Shown: piece by piece, positions 1 to 12,788 of the stretch
Numbering within the stretch: the stretch's first letter is position 1
Layout: every line of letters starts with the position of its first letter
NCBI GenBank assembly: GCA_001051155.2
Contig: JYIP02000004.1
Span: 1,303,576-1,367,575 of the forward strand
Direction of reading: 5' to 3'
Length of the DNA stretch: 64,000 nt
Origin: Chrysoporthe austroafricana
Lineage: Eukaryota > Ascomycota > Sordariomycetes > Diaporthales > Cryphonectriaceae
Made by a program: the position numbers and the translations under genes
Notes under the pieces: generated by a model
Told to the model about the DNA's origin: nothing
The model's input: the letters and a program-made list of their open reading frames with translations, nothing else
Databases searched by the model: none

Positions 1-3000
1 TGCCTCACAATGTTTCTCAAATCCGCCGCGACGCTTTTTCCTTTCATGGACCTTTCGTCTGTGCGATGGTTCGAGGCACGCTGGAATACTCGCTGACAAG
101 GCCTATCCCTGCTGCGGGCACAAAGCTGCATGCTCCTGAGATTAGCGCCGTAGCTTCACGCCGCAGAGGCCCGGAGGCGGCCGTGTTGTTACATAGTATT
201 CCGGTGCTGGGACGTGAAGGTGATCCTCGAGTCCGAGGAGGCAACAGTCTCCGGTAGCGAGGTCGGTGAGGCAGGAGTGGGTGCGTGGTGCACTGCATAC
301 GGTGGCCTCAAGGACGTGGTGTCAAGACCATGGCCACCTAAGGCCTTAGGCCTTCGGTCAGGCTGGGTTGTAGGTCATTTGACGGCAGGCTTGTGATTGG
401 ACTGCATGAACAGACCTCGTGATGCCGTGCAGATGCTGGTCTGAGCCGTGTTAAATCCATGGATCTCCGAATGCCATCTTGGACGGCTTTTGATCTCTCC
501 ACTTCCCCACGGCCATGTCCCCCACGGGAATCTAGGAGGAGTCGTCTGGAGAAGGTTGGGTCTATCTCCAGAATTTATAGATGCTGTCATGCCAGCAAGA
601 TCGCGTGGAGGCTACGATAGTGATGTTCTCCACACCATGTCCGCCGGCCACGGCACTCGGAGCTGCTATCGGTGGACGACCAATTGCTGTGCTGGCAGCT
701 GCTCCTGAGTAGGGTGGTCAATTGAGCAGATCCATGAAAGACCCGCCTTTGAGGTGGACCAAAGAGTTGATGCCAGGATGTTGACGAGGCCCGGGAATTG
801 GTCGGAGCGTCCGCATGCTGTAGTCCGTCAGTTCCGTACAGCGCCCGCAGCGATCCCCGATATCTTGGCATTAGACTGTTGCACGAGCAGGAAAGTGCTT
901 CCTATCATCTAGTTCACACAGAGCAGTTTGAGGTTGTGTGCGCTCGGAGAGGCAATAACGTGTGCCTACTGCCCGACACAGGGTGACAGGAGGTCTCGGA
1001 GAGGGCTAACCAGGCTGCCGTTTGAGGGAAGCCATGCATCACAGCCTGCAGCGGCAACGCCACACGCTCCTGCTGGTGGGCTGGTCGGTACCAAGCCTCG
1101 CGGCTGCAACCTGATGGTCTGGGCCGTGAACAGCTCGGTCGTTATCAGGGCAATTATGCCTCGCAGAAAAGCCGCGTCGGATAGTGGATTAGTATGGAGA
1201 CATAGCTGCTAAGGACCAATAAACTCCCGCTCATCTCTCATTTGCACTTGTCAGCGCAGAGGCGAGATGTTGATCTCAAAAGTTGTCATTCTGATGGTCC
1301 GATGCATCGAGGCGAGAGTGGACGAGCCCTGGCATTGTTCACGCTAATCGGCCCCGATGACCGGACCCGGCGAGCTGATAAGACCAGATCGGAGAAGTCT
1401 TCAGAGCTGTGGAGATACTGGGTCTAGCAAAGCGGCTCACTGGTGTTGTTGGGTGCTGACTGGCGCCTGCTGGGAGCCGGCGCTGGTCTCTGCAGACCCA
1501 AGCTTGCAGTAAGTAATGAAGGCCCGGTGTGCTATTGACCATAGTAGTATCTTCTCAGCCTCTTGTTGATCTTCATCCGTAGTGGATAGTTAGGTAGTGG
1601 GGCGGCGAGCATGCTGGTCGCCTGGGATTAGCGCAGAGCCTTGATTTATAAAAGGAAATCTTGGCGATCAAAATGGCTGCTGGTAGGATTGAGTGGCACG
1701 GCTGCACTGTGCGCCGCAATCCTCCCGCGCGTCAGGTTGGTGCTTCAGTGGGATCAGTCCATCGAGATCTGAGAGCACATTGGATGACCCGTAGCCTTGC
1801 ATGATCTGTTCATGAGTTGACCTGGCCGGGACTGGTCCAAATCTGGGGATCCGGAGCTCTCGTGATCAGCGGATGTCCTGAGGCACTGAGGCTCTGAGGC
1901 TGATACTGTATCTCACCGTCGCGCCCAGGAAGTTGAAACACATCCTTTCGGCCTCAATATATCAGCCGGCCAGATTTAGCCTGTCTTACCTCTGCACTTA
2001 CCTTCCCACGCCCGCGACGTTATGTCAGATATCTCGCGGGCCCTGCCAGAGGTAGGCGTCTTTTTTGTCTGCGCACGCCAGCCGCCGCGCCGTTGTGCCT
2101 TGCGATAGCAAAATTTTCTGCCCTCGGAAGGGAAGCAGGGTCCCGACAGCGACAAGGAAAGAATTGGCGAATAGCGACGACCCGGGGACGTGAAGGAAGC
2201 GGAAACGGCCATGTGCGCTGATGATTCGATGGAGGATCCGCCCCTTCGCACACCCTGTCAGCATCAGCATGGGCGCGCATCTGCTCTGTCGATGCTCGCA
2301 TGGCATTGCCTTCCCCTACGGGTCGCGTTAGCCTGTTAGTGGGTACAAGGCATGCGACAGGTCGCGCAACGTCGCACACCGCCAGCTATGGAGTAGACAC
2401 GGGAGCCCAGGCGGCCTAGACCGTCGTCACCGAGGGACCACCCTAACAAGCACGCAAACTAACGCCCTGGAGACCGCAGCCATAGTCAGGACGACGTCAT
2501 CGCCTGCCGTGCTGTCATCGGTGGATTCTCGTGGGTGCGACCTGTGCCCTGTGCCCACCTAGCCCCGGCCTCGGGCTGAGCACTCATACTTGACGACCCG
2601 AACATCCTCAGTCCGGGCGCCTTTGTGAAAGCTCGAGGGCATATCGACAATAGCCGTGATGAGCGGTCAAATTTGTCAGGCGGGAAGGTGTTAGCACATG
2701 CACACCTCGTGGTCGTCTGCAGTCCCCTCGGCTCGCTCTGCAGCCTATCTGCGGAACCAACTCAACAGATGTGGGATCTTGAAACGCCGACGGCCAATCC
2801 CCTCTGCTGTGGATCACTGGGTCTGCGGGAGGGCCCCATAAATCCCAAGCGTCTCCGGTGTCCAGAATGCCACCTTGACAGCGTGTTGATCATGGAGAAC
2901 GCGGAGGTTTGCCCACTGGATCTGGTCAAGCGGAAGGCAGGGCGACGTGGACAAGAGGCAAGGACTGGTGTTCTCGTGAAAATTCTTCCAACCTTCCATG

Positions 3001-3380
3001 CGTCTTCCATCCAGTCGTCGCGGGGAAGTACCGCTAGTGTTGGGAGCACGACAGGATAGCGGCATGAACATGTCAGAGGGCATGGGCGAAAACCTTCTCA
3101 CCTCTCGCCACGGCAGCAGCAGAGGCAGGGCCGCAGGAGCGCGCGTGTATGGTGTATAGGATGTGTCCGGTACCGCACCAGCCGGGACGGGAGCTGCGGT
3201 GGTGACGGGAGGAAACGTAATAGAGAGATGTGGTCTCGAGACGAGACGGACAAAAGCCTGTGATGTTTTTTTCATAGAGGTGTTGTTGTAGCAGCATGAT
3301 GTTAGTATTATGTACTATGAATTCCTATCAAGGAAATTAAGAGCAGACAGTGCGGGACAGTGCTATTCGCTTTGACCTTG

Positions 3381-3420
3381 CTCTCTTTTTCTTCTTTTTC
3401 CTTTTTCCTTTTTTTTTTTT
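3381..3420 (+). repeat. 40-nt pure polypyrimidine tract
   Basis: Forty consecutive C/T bases, ending in a run of T. Such CT-rich tracts commonly lie just upstream of transcription starts in filamentous fungi. It sits about 2 kb upstream of the Gac1-like start codon, so a link with that promoter is only a guess. Confidence 0.8.
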
Positions 3421-3715
3421 GTTTGGTGTCCCTCTCCTTCGGGCTAGCTAAGCACTGCCTGGCCTGGCCTGTCTGCTCAGGCCACCCTAGCCCAGGCTCA
3501 GGATCCTGGATCCTACCCCAACTTCGAGGTCCGAACCCCATGAGGTACCCTGCCCGACCCCCTGTCCCCCAGCATGCCATGTCCCAGTCCCAGCATCCCA
3601 GCCCCTGGCCGGTCCAAGTACCAAGAACCTTGCTTGCATCCTTCCTCGCCTGGGCACTTTTGGCCCTCGTCACTTCAGTTCCTTGGCAGTTGTTGGGCGG
3701 GCGGCGCTGCATGTC

Positions 3716-3737
3716 CTAGCAGCTAGCAGCTAGCAGC
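3716..3737 (+). repeat. Short tandem repeat, 7-bp unit AGCTAGC
   Basis: About three head-to-tail copies of the 7-bp unit AGCTAGC, which contains an AGCT/GCTAGC palindrome. Function unknown; a likely replication-slippage site. Confidence 0.8.
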
Positions 3738-4945
3738 ACCCTCTCGAGCTCCTCCTGCACAGGCCCTCTGGCGCCCAGACGACGCGGCCTTCTGCGCCCA
3801 GATATCAGCTTCCCGCCACCGTCTCCCTGGGCCGCCCTCCGTCTGTCCACCCAGCCCATCCTGCCCCCGACTCCATCTCAACAACAGACGATCTTCCCGT
3901 ATTCCTCGCCCTCGACAAGTGCTGCGGCGGTCTAGGTGAGCGAAAGTTCTTCCTACCAAGGCCTGTATGTAGATCATACGTCCTGTCCATCTGTCGGTGC
4001 GGTTTCCTGCTCGTATCTGCCGTTCTGCTTTGGTGGGATTCTGGGGGGGTGTTTTTTTGTTGGCAAGCGCCTGTTCTGCAGCGTGGCAGGAGTGGTACCC
4101 TAGATACAGTGACCCCCCGGCACACACAACACAACTGAAATAGATCCACCCCCAGTACCTCTGCCTGGCACACGCCTCCTGTGGGCTGCACACATTCCTG
4201 CCATTCAAAACCAGGCCGGTTCCCGCACCTCCCGCACTCAAGAGCCTCGCATTCCTTTCTTACTCTCCCTACCCTTCACTGCCGCACTGGCATTCCCTAT
4301 CCCATCCGGTCCTCTCCTCCTTGACGACCAGACGTCTGCAACACGGCTGTCGCTGTCTTGGATTCCCCCTCTACTTGTCTCACCTCCACGCGCTGCCCTC
4401 ACGTGTGACTGACGACACAGACAAGACGAGCCGAGTGAAGAAGGCCCAGCCAGGTCCCGCGTGCCATATCCACACTGTCCTCGACACCTGGTCCACTTTC
4501 GTCCTGCCGGGATCGAACGACTCGATCCGTGGAACGCACAGCTTATAATCCACCACAACCCCGGCCACGACAACTCATCAAAAAACGTCGCCTGTTGTTC
4601 GTGTTGCCCAGAGGAAGGAGCGGTGGAAGCCGTCTCGAACCGCCACCCGCCGAGCGTTCTGATACGTCGTGAGGACGCACGAGGAGGACACAAAAGAGGC
4701 CTCGTTTCTGCCCTGCTCCCCTCGACATCAGACGCTGCTCTCCTCTCCCCGGACGTCACCCCCCGCGGCAGATCAGCTCCAACAGCTCGAACTCTCGTCA
4801 CACCGACGATCGAGACGAGTTCTCCGTTCCCTCAATTCGTACCGCCCTCTTGCTCTTGCACTCGGCTACGTTACTTGCTCAGTTGCTGGAATATTGCCTG
4901 AGTGTTTCCTGCCTCGCATTGCCACTGGTCCCTTCCACCCACCTG

Positions 4946-5195
4946 GTAAGTGCAATCCCGCGTGCATCACTGATTTCAAACCACCCTTGCCGCTGCAGTG
5001 GATGCTGTCACCGCCAGGGCCAGCCATCGCGACCCGGTTACCAACTCTGATGTGCGGGATCCTGCCTCGACAAACATGCACTCTCCGAACGCCCCTTAAC
5101 CGTCCTCTCTTCTGCACCTCAGCCTCGGACGACTTCTTCCACACCCATATTAATTGTGCGTTTATTGACTAAAACTGACCTGACCTCAACCGCAG
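4946..5195 (+). other. Probable 5' leader introns of the Gac1-like gene
   Basis: Two intron-like segments precede the start codon at 5366. One is 4946-4998 (donor GTAAGT, acceptor CTGCAG). The other is 5156-5195 (donor GTGCGT, branch-like CTGAC, acceptor CCGCAG). If both are spliced, the mRNA has a long leader that starts before 4.9 kb. Only splice-signal quality supports this, since there is no coding frame to test. Confidence 0.4.
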
Positions 5196-5365
5196 ATACG
5201 CTTCAGCGACGATCAGCCTCACCGACGGCACCAACTCCGCTTATGCTTCGTTGATCTCGCCGTTCCCCCCCTTCCTGTTGTCTTTTGGCCTGCGTCATTC
5301 GCACCAGCCTTCTCAACCTTCCCAAGCTTCCCTCCCCTCTTGGTCGAGAACCGCCAGCTGCTGGG

Positions 5366-7834
5366 ATGCCTTACACTCCCCCCAGCAAGTCGCCTGCCTC
5401 GTCAGCTCCCGCGTCCCCCGAAGCCAGTCGTCGGCCATCTCTCCAGGGCTCGACCGGAAGCAGTCGTCCATCCTTGCCCCGGTCGGCCTCGTATCTGACC
5501 CGACACAGGAGGACCCCTTCGGCGGTGGGATCTCACAATGGCCCAATAAACCAACCGTCACCCGAGGCCACCTCGGATGACCTCAAGAGCTTGTTCAACA
5601 GCAGCGTGCGGCAGTCTCCGCCGCCGATCACCGATGTGAAGTCCATGCCTAAAGGTGCCGTCATCTCGCCTCCGGAGTCGTCTACATCTAGCGACGAGGA
5701 CGACCTCCCCGAGCTCCGTGGTCGACGCATCGAGAACCTGAAAGAGCTGCAGGATGCCATCAGCCAAATACCCCAGCACCGGGAAGTCTCCCCGAAGTCG
5801 CAAAAGGTGACCGAGACAGGGGATCTACTTGTCCTGCCTGCTCAGGTCCAGAAGATTGGCGAGGCGATGCACCACAGCTTTAGCACTGGCTCTTTGGATA
5901 ACCTCGCACCCGCATGGAGGGCATCGCATAATAGGTCAATGACCGTGTCGGAGGTGCCGATGTCCAAGTCAGCAGAGGCTTCGGAGGCCAACTCCTCGGA
6001 CGACGAGGATGTTCCTCGGAAACCTCAGATGGTCCGGAAGAAGTCAGGGGAGCTTGTGCGCCCTGCACTGCGGCCGGCTTCTCGCCGCCGACCCTCCAGC
6101 ATGCCCGGAACTCCCACGTTTTCCAAAGCCGTCCATTTCGATTCCCATCTTGAGCACGTCCGACACTTCCTCCAGGTCGACCGTCCCCTCGCCGTCAGTG
6201 CAGGCTCGTCGCCCGTCGATAATTACGATAGCGACAACGAGTATCCGTTCGGTGCGAACGACAGGCCCGCAAGCCGGGGACCACCCTTTGAGTGGGAAAT
6301 TATCATTAACAATTTCCCCGTGGAAACACCGGCCCGCAAGGCTCAGCCTGTCCGCTTGGAGCGAGTGTGGCTCTCAAACGACCACAAATTCCTGATAGGT
6401 TCTGTGGCTGTGGCCAATCTCGCCTTTAACAAAGCTGTGACCTGCCGGTTCACCCTAGATTACTGGAAGACGACATCAGAAGTCAACGCCGAGTACATGT
6501 GTGAGATCAACCCCCGGATTTCTGAGCATAGCCATGACAGATTCAACTTTAGCATCAAGCTCTCGGATCTCGCCAACCTGGAAACCAAGACGTTATACTT
6601 TGCCATCCGCTACAGCGTCAACGGCCAGGAACACTGGGACAACAATAATGGCACCAACTTCCAGGTCGACTTCCGCAAGAAGATGCTTCCTCAGAACGGC
6701 AAGAAGGGTGTCATTGGCGCTGCCAATAGGCCAGCGAACGGTCTGCCCCGAAGCAACCGCAGGTCTAATCCGTCATCTGCACCACGGCCCAAGTCGATGC
6801 CCGTCGGCTTCGACGACTTTGGCGACAACGCAGCGAAGGTGAACTTCGACCAGTCCATCCATGAGTATCTTGGCGAGCCTGCACCACCGCTGCGCCTTAA
6901 GAACAAGTCGGCACCGAGTGTTCCTAGCGACAACCTTTCTACCCGCTTGTCAGCGCCTAGTGGTCAGGCTTTCGCTAACCGCTATGACTTTGGTGCCTCG
7001 CTCTCAGCGGCGATGCAGGCCGCAAAGGACACCATTGCCAAGCCGGAGTCACGACCGAACCGCAAGACGACACCTGTTGTGATTTCCAACGAGGCCAAGC
7101 TATCGTCCAAGGACTCCAAGTCTGCTGTCGTGAACAAGAGCTCGGCAGCGGCTCACAACACGCTGGCGACTGTTCCTGGTACTGGGTCCCCCGGAGCAGC
7201 GAGCATCGCGTCTTCTTCGTACGAGGAAATTGTAAACAAATACTGCTTTGTACGTACCCAAGGATGAGATCTCTGCTCCCTCAACAACCCAGCACCGGCA
7301 ATGGTCGTAAGCTGCAAGTTCTATGATGAGTACTAATAGTCGATTGTGTAGTTTGGGTCTAAGCAGTCAAGCCCTCAGCTTCAGGACGGTACGATTCCGG
7401 GCGGGAAGTTCGATGGCTCCGACGATGCCTTCACCATCCGATCGCCGAACAGCTCAGCTCTCAGCCCAAATGGCAGCCCATTCATCCTCGGCTCGCTGCA
7501 GCGTGCAAATGGATCTCAGCAACGCCAGTTTTCGTCGACGTCGAACCCGTACTTCCAACACAACGCCAGTCTTGTTGCTGTAGGAGCCTCGCCTAACGTG
7601 TCTCCACTCGGCAACACCATCATCCAGTCGGACAGCTCCTCTGATAATGCGCGATCTTCGACTTCGGTGTTGGGCCAGCCCCCTGGGCACTCTGCTTCGC
7701 CAGCGCCCATGGTAGGTGGCTTCCAAGCCTTCACCGGTACGTCGCCACATGAGCTTGCGAGTTACAACATGCATGATCGATTTCCGTTCTTCGGTACCGA
7801 CGCTCATGCTGCGACAGCTATTAGGGGCAATTAG
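5366..7834 (+). CDS. Gac1/PIG-like glycogen-targeting regulatory subunit of protein phosphatase 1
   Basis: Predicted 788 aa from two exons, 5366-7249 and 7352-7834. The 102-nt intron has donor GTACGT and acceptor TAG, with TACTAAT upstream of the acceptor. A CBM21 domain lies at about residues 310-435, starting near EWEIIINNF and ending near the WDNNNGTNF stretch that is diagnostic for glycogen-binding PP1 subunits. An RVxF-type PP1 docking motif, KAVHF, lies about 65 residues before it. The rest is Ser/Pro-rich and probably disordered. Family knowledge: these proteins bring PP1 to glycogen and activate glycogen synthase. The frame is open upstream of 5366 but has no ATG; the ATG at 5366 opens MPYTPPSKSPASS, which resembles the start I recall for homologues. 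The C-terminal exon ends at TAG 7832. Confidence 0.87.
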
Positions 7835-9569
7835 CGGCAATTAGCGGTTGACTTGGGCCATATCCTCGTTGTACTTGCGGGCCAGCCATTCACGGATCTT
7901 CTCCCTCAGCATATGTTGACCGACTCACTCAACAACCACACTAATCCACGCATGGTTCCTCGCTCAAGCCTTCACGACAAACGCAGTGCAGACTGCGGGT
8001 CTTATTCTTTCACGCGTATGTACTTTGAACGGATCGGCGGTGTTTCTCATTTTATCTGGCTCTCTTTTCTCTTTTCAGCATCCTCGGAAACTGGCGTTAA
8101 GGATACGAAGCGAGCGATTCTTATCTCGGCATGATCGGATTCAGGCCCATGCATACGACGGTGGCCACTGAAATGGGATACGGATTGGAAAACACGGTGT
8201 AACGGTCGGGTTTCAATGGACGAAAAATTTTGGCGTTTCATGGTTTGATACCATAGGGGGCTCTCTGGTCTTTTACCTCTCGTCCTCACTCTCTACCACT
8301 TACTCTGCATCCGGGCTCCCGACTTTGATAGCGTTGTTGTTGGTCCTGTACTGGTGCAGGGCAGGATAGCCAGCATTACTCTCTCCACATATGGTTGTTG
8401 CAAGGAACAGGCAGTGGGTGTGGTATGGCAGAGTCAAAAATTCAACAAGTTTCAAGGTGCTCCTGGTCCTCGGGGATGTTTTCGCGCGATAGGGCGACTC
8501 GTTCTTATGATATGGCTGTAAAGGTTCAGTATTATGTGACAACAGACTCCTTTCTTCTATGATCTGTGTTGTTTCTTCATCTTGTTTATCTTGCACCTCA
8601 TTTAGTTTGTCAGTAGATCGCACGTGCCTGCGCCGGGCCAGGTAGAATAGGGCATGGTAGAGGGCACCGAGCGTCTATTCATCACGTTGTGTACAGGAGG
8701 GCAAAACACCTTATTCACTTGGAGCTAGTGTAGATTATCTAGTGAAGACGAGATCAAGATGTTTCGCACTTACCTGTGACAAGACCGCGGGGCTCGTTCA
8801 TAATGGGCCGACTTCAGACGTGACTTCAGATATTTGTCGGAATGAGTGCCTCTTCTCGAGTCCTCTCGTGCTCCGACATTTCTTCGGTGACCTCAAAACT
8901 GAAGCTTAATGTGGTGGGACGAAGCTTCATACGTGAAGAGATTATTCCGTACGTACGACCCACAGTCACACAGACTGTTTTCTCTGAGACGCGGTCACAC
9001 CATGTGTTGCCCAATTCCAAGATCGAGTTCATGCTTCTGGACCCGAAACGGCCTTTGTGAAAGGACAACTTGGCTTCGTGTTCTCGCTGATCGACGCTCA
9101 TGAGGCCTATACACCGAGTATGGAACCCAGGGCCTAATGCGTGGTGTAAAGAAAAAAAAAAAATCGAATGCCCTATTATCGTCGAATACACCGCAGGACT
9201 GTCGACCCGTATAACAAGAAATGATACTCGCCAGCTTTGGCACAGATGCTTGTTTCCCTAAGTCTAATCCTTAGTGGATCGAGTCTATTCACCACGAGGA
9301 CCCAGCAGAAAAGGAGACTAGACCCCGGAAGGACCTCGTGCCACGTAAGTAAGCACTCCATCTGCTGCGCCTCTTACTCAGTACTGCTGCTTGCCGGCCT
9401 GTGGTGGTTCTCTCGGGATCAACCTCAAGCATAATCGTCCGAAGATTATCGTCCGATAACAGTGCCCCATCATTTTCTGAACTCCACTGTACGTAACTCT
9501 TTCTCTGTTTCCCCCCCTCTTTTGGTCCGCACTGCGATATGCGTCTGGGACCTCTGAGCAGGAAAGCCC
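7835..9569. other. Intergenic, no gene seen
   Basis: Contains the 3' end of the Gac1-like transcript and the upstream region of the NACHT relic. Only short mutually overlapping open frames occur. There is an A12-type run near 9148-9160. No tRNA, domain or splice-compatible coding series was found. N-terminal exons of the NACHT gene could lie here but I cannot recognise any. Confidence 0.45.
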
Positions 9570-12500
9570 ATGATGGAAGACAGTGAATCCGTCCTCAACT
9601 TTCTCAGGACCACGCAGCGCTTGGTGGCGGTTGTTTCAGACCAAAACGAGAGGCTGGCACCCGCACAGCTTTCACTATGGAGCGGCCAGTTTGAAGGCTT
9701 GGTGGATCAGCTTGAGTCCCTGCAGGCCGCCAAGACGAGCGGAGGGTCTTCTGACGAGGCCAGGGCCTGCTGGAAGATCGGACAGGACATACTGATCCGA
9801 ATACGACGAGGGCTCTTAGCACCAGCGGGGCGACCACTTGCAGAGACCCGGCCTCCGGCACAGGGCGGTGCTATATTCACACAGTCAGATATTCAAGCCC
9901 TCGGAAGGCGGCTACGGGACATCAGAGAACGCCTGGGACTGACAACACAAGCAACAGAACCGGAATCGTAAGTGACTCATCAGCTAAACCTTCACCCGGA
10001 TATAGTTCCGTTTCCTCCCTTCCAAACGTTCACCTCATGCTGATACACCCGGTTTTGCTACAGTTTGGCAACCGCAGGACTCCCCAACGCGCTGTCGGGC
10101 CTTCACGCCGCGGACACAGGGCGCGAGACCACAGCAGAGCACGCCCAGGACCAGTCGGAGGCGCAACATGAACCGCCTAGCGTCACGACCTCGCTGGCGG
10201 TCCTGGGCGGTGAGAACAATGGCCTGCTGCAGGACTTCATTCTCGAGAGCCTGAGTTTCAAGTCTATGAACTATCGGGAGCAGGGCATCGCCTAGGCCCA
10301 TGGGACCTCTTTCGAGTGGATCTTCAACGAGCACAGCGTCGCAGGCTACTCGGAGACTGCGGGCGGGATGGAGAATCTGAGCTTCCCAAAGTGGCTCTCG
10401 ACGTCTGAGCTGGGTAACATCTACTGGAGTAAGCTGAAAGAGAAATTCATTGTTCCCCTTCATCCGAGAACTACGGTAGTAACACATGCTTCAAGTTACT
10501 GGCAAGCCCGGCTCAGGAAAATCAACACTCATGCGGTACCTCACCAACCATCAAAAGACGACGCGCTTCCTCCGCACATGGGCCGGTGAGTCGCAGCTCG
10601 TTGTCGCAGGGTTCTACTTCTGGACCAGCGGATCTGAGGAGCAACGGTCTCAGACCGGTCTTCTGCGTTCCCTGCTGTACCAGCTGCTCTCGTTAGCGCC
10701 CAGCCTGATCGCCAGGGCGTTTCCAGAGAAGTGGCGGATGCTGAGCTCGATGACGACTAAGGAAAGGGTCGCCACATCCCTAGAGTGGACCACGACCGAG
10801 CTTATAGAGGCGTTTCGGTCGTTCCTCAATGACGAGGTACGGGTCGCCAAGATTTGCCTCTTCGTAGATGGCCTAGACGAGTTTGACGGGGACCACGAGA
10901 CCATCATCCACTTCTTCCGGGACGTGGCCGAGGGGGAGCACGCGTCTCGCGTCAAGCTGTGCCTCTCGTCACGGCCTTGGGAAGTCTTTGAGCGGGCCTT
11001 CGAGTACACAGTGCCTAACCTGAAGCTACAAGCCTCGACGTTCCAGGACATGATGCGCTACACCATCGACAGGCTCAGCCAGAACGAGAATGTGCGCCAG
11101 GCCATGCTCCAAGACGTCGACCTCGCGAGGAGCCTTGTCCAGAACACCGTCGAGAAGGCTAGCGGCGTTTTCCTCTGGGTACAGCTGGCGGTTCAAGAGC
11201 TCCTCCGGAAGTTCGACAACGGGAGCGCCAAGGCGGACATGCGCGACTGCGTGCTCAGCCTACCGACAGACCTCGACGAGCTCTTCGAGGTACTTGTGTT
11301 CCAGAACCAGTCTGAGAGCCAGCTGGCTGAGACCTCGAGGCTGTTCCGGCTGGTCCGCGCCAGAGAGCTCGTTGCCGAGTTCATCAAGGAAGAGTCCGCC
11401 ACCTTTTTGTCGCTCTGGGAGCTCGCCTTCGCCCGGGACGGCCAGGAAGACGACTCGCTCGTCTTCCAGCGCACCGTGCAGCAGGAGACCAAAGACGCCG
11501 TGACACAGCGCTGCACGGACACGCGTGACTGGGCTCTCCGCCACTCGGTTGGGCTCCTAGACGTACAGTTCATGCGTGACGGCGGGAACGCCTTCGCCCG
11601 GACGCGATTCGCGCAGGAGAAGCAGGCGTCTGGGCCTGAGGAGCTCGCGCAGCACCGGGTCACCTATCTCCACCGGACCGTCCGCGACTGGCTGATGTCC
11701 TCTCCGTGCGACCGCGTGTGGAGCCGCCTGGAGCGTGCAGGTGGCGCTGAGGAGGCGGCCCCGTTCGACCCCCACCTCCGCCTGCTCCGCTCCTACGTTC
11801 TCCAGATGAAGCACCCCGTAGAGGAGCAGAGCACCACCGGCGTCTGGACGAGTGGTATCCGGGGATCGCGCTGGCCCTCTCGCACGCGCGTTATGTCGTG
11901 CACGATCCCCGGCGCCTCGAGACTAGGCTCGTAGACGAGCTGGACAGGACCATTTCGTGGTACTGGCTGTCGAAGGGGCCCGGGGGGGGGGGCGACCACT
12001 GGGCGCGGAACTGCTTCGGGACGTACGAGGAGCGGCTTGGAAGCAAGCTTATGATTCTGTATACTTTTCTGGCGCTCTGCACCAAATTTGGGCTGCAGCG
12101 GTATGTGCTCGAGTCGCTTGAGCAATTGGCTGGACAGCAGCCGGAATCTTACCACGAGCAAGACGAGAACGGGCTCGGTGTCCAGAAACACAAGAATAGC
12201 CCGAAAGACAATAAGGTGGAGGAGACCCCCTTGTTACACCGAGCTCTGGAATTTCTGTGCTCTCGGCAGAAGACCATATACCCCCTGTCCGCCCTCTCAT
12301 TTGTGCGTGCGCTCCTGGAGTGCTCGCAGAAATACTCGTCCAACCCGTTTCTCGCGTCGCTCACCGGGAGTCCAAACCAATACTTTACCTCGGTGCTCCT
12401 GAAGAGGAAAGGAGTCACGCCCTGGATCATGGCTCTCCGACACGTCAGGGACGCCAGACGGAGGGGCTGGATCGAGCCGTTTGAGACGGACCCGACCGGC

Positions 12501-12650
12501 ACGGAGAGGTGGACTTCGATCATGGAGTGCCTGGTGCTGGCAGGAGGGGCGGATAGAGGAGCCGTCATCAAGGGGGACAGCTGGGACCCCGAGGTTAGCG
12601 CGACGGGGGTGTTGGGACGCGGCGGTCTTGAGGAATTCGGAGACTTCTAG
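9570..12650 (+). pseudogene. NACHT-type NTPase (NLR-like) with nonsense codon and frameshift
   Basis: Pieces of one NLR-like protein lie in order. Exon 9570-9967 has helical sequence ending in ALGRRLRDIRERLGL. An intron spans 9968-10063. The next exon, 10064-10428, carries the conserved MNYREQGIA..AHGTSFEWIF segment. A 67-nt intron (10429-10495) joins YW to ITGKPGSGKSTLM (Walker A). Then come Walker B (ICLFVDGLDEFDG) and the LCLSSRPWEVFE motif, followed by a helical C-terminal part without obvious repeats. Two lesions break it. TAG at 10293-10295 stands where homologues typically have Glu before AH. Near 11845 the sensible frame shifts by -1: the frame ending at 11934 stops making sense, while WYPGIALALSHARYV continues in the other frame to 12650. 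Family role: intracellular recognition/STAND switches in non-self recognition. Assembly error is the alternative to true decay. Confidence 0.75.
11982..11992 (+). repeat. G11 homopolymer inside the NACHT relic
   Basis: Eleven consecutive G on the + strand, coding a Gly stretch between WYWLSKGP and DHWARN. The frame is the same on both sides as read here. Such runs are prone to slippage and to sequencing error. Confidence 0.9.
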
Positions 12651-12788
12651 GTGGAGGAGAAGTTGATGCCGTTGATGAACGATAAGGCACTCGCAGGGGG
12701 CGGGTGATGGTGTAGCATTACAATCTAAATATACCACCTAATATATCAAACGTCCAAGAGGGATCCATAACACCGCCCATTTCATGAA

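Larger units (their letters stand above)
1..4945. other. Gene-free left flank and distal promoter region
   Basis: I see no convincing coding gene here. Open frames are short, overlap on both strands, lack recognisable domains and do not join through plausible splice sites. The right part (about 3.3-4.9 kb) is rich in pyrimidine tracts and CCC/CTC runs typical of promoters and 5' leaders of housekeeping fungal genes, and most likely serves the Gac1-like gene downstream. Possible untranslated exons or noncoding RNAs cannot be excluded. Confidence 0.5.
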
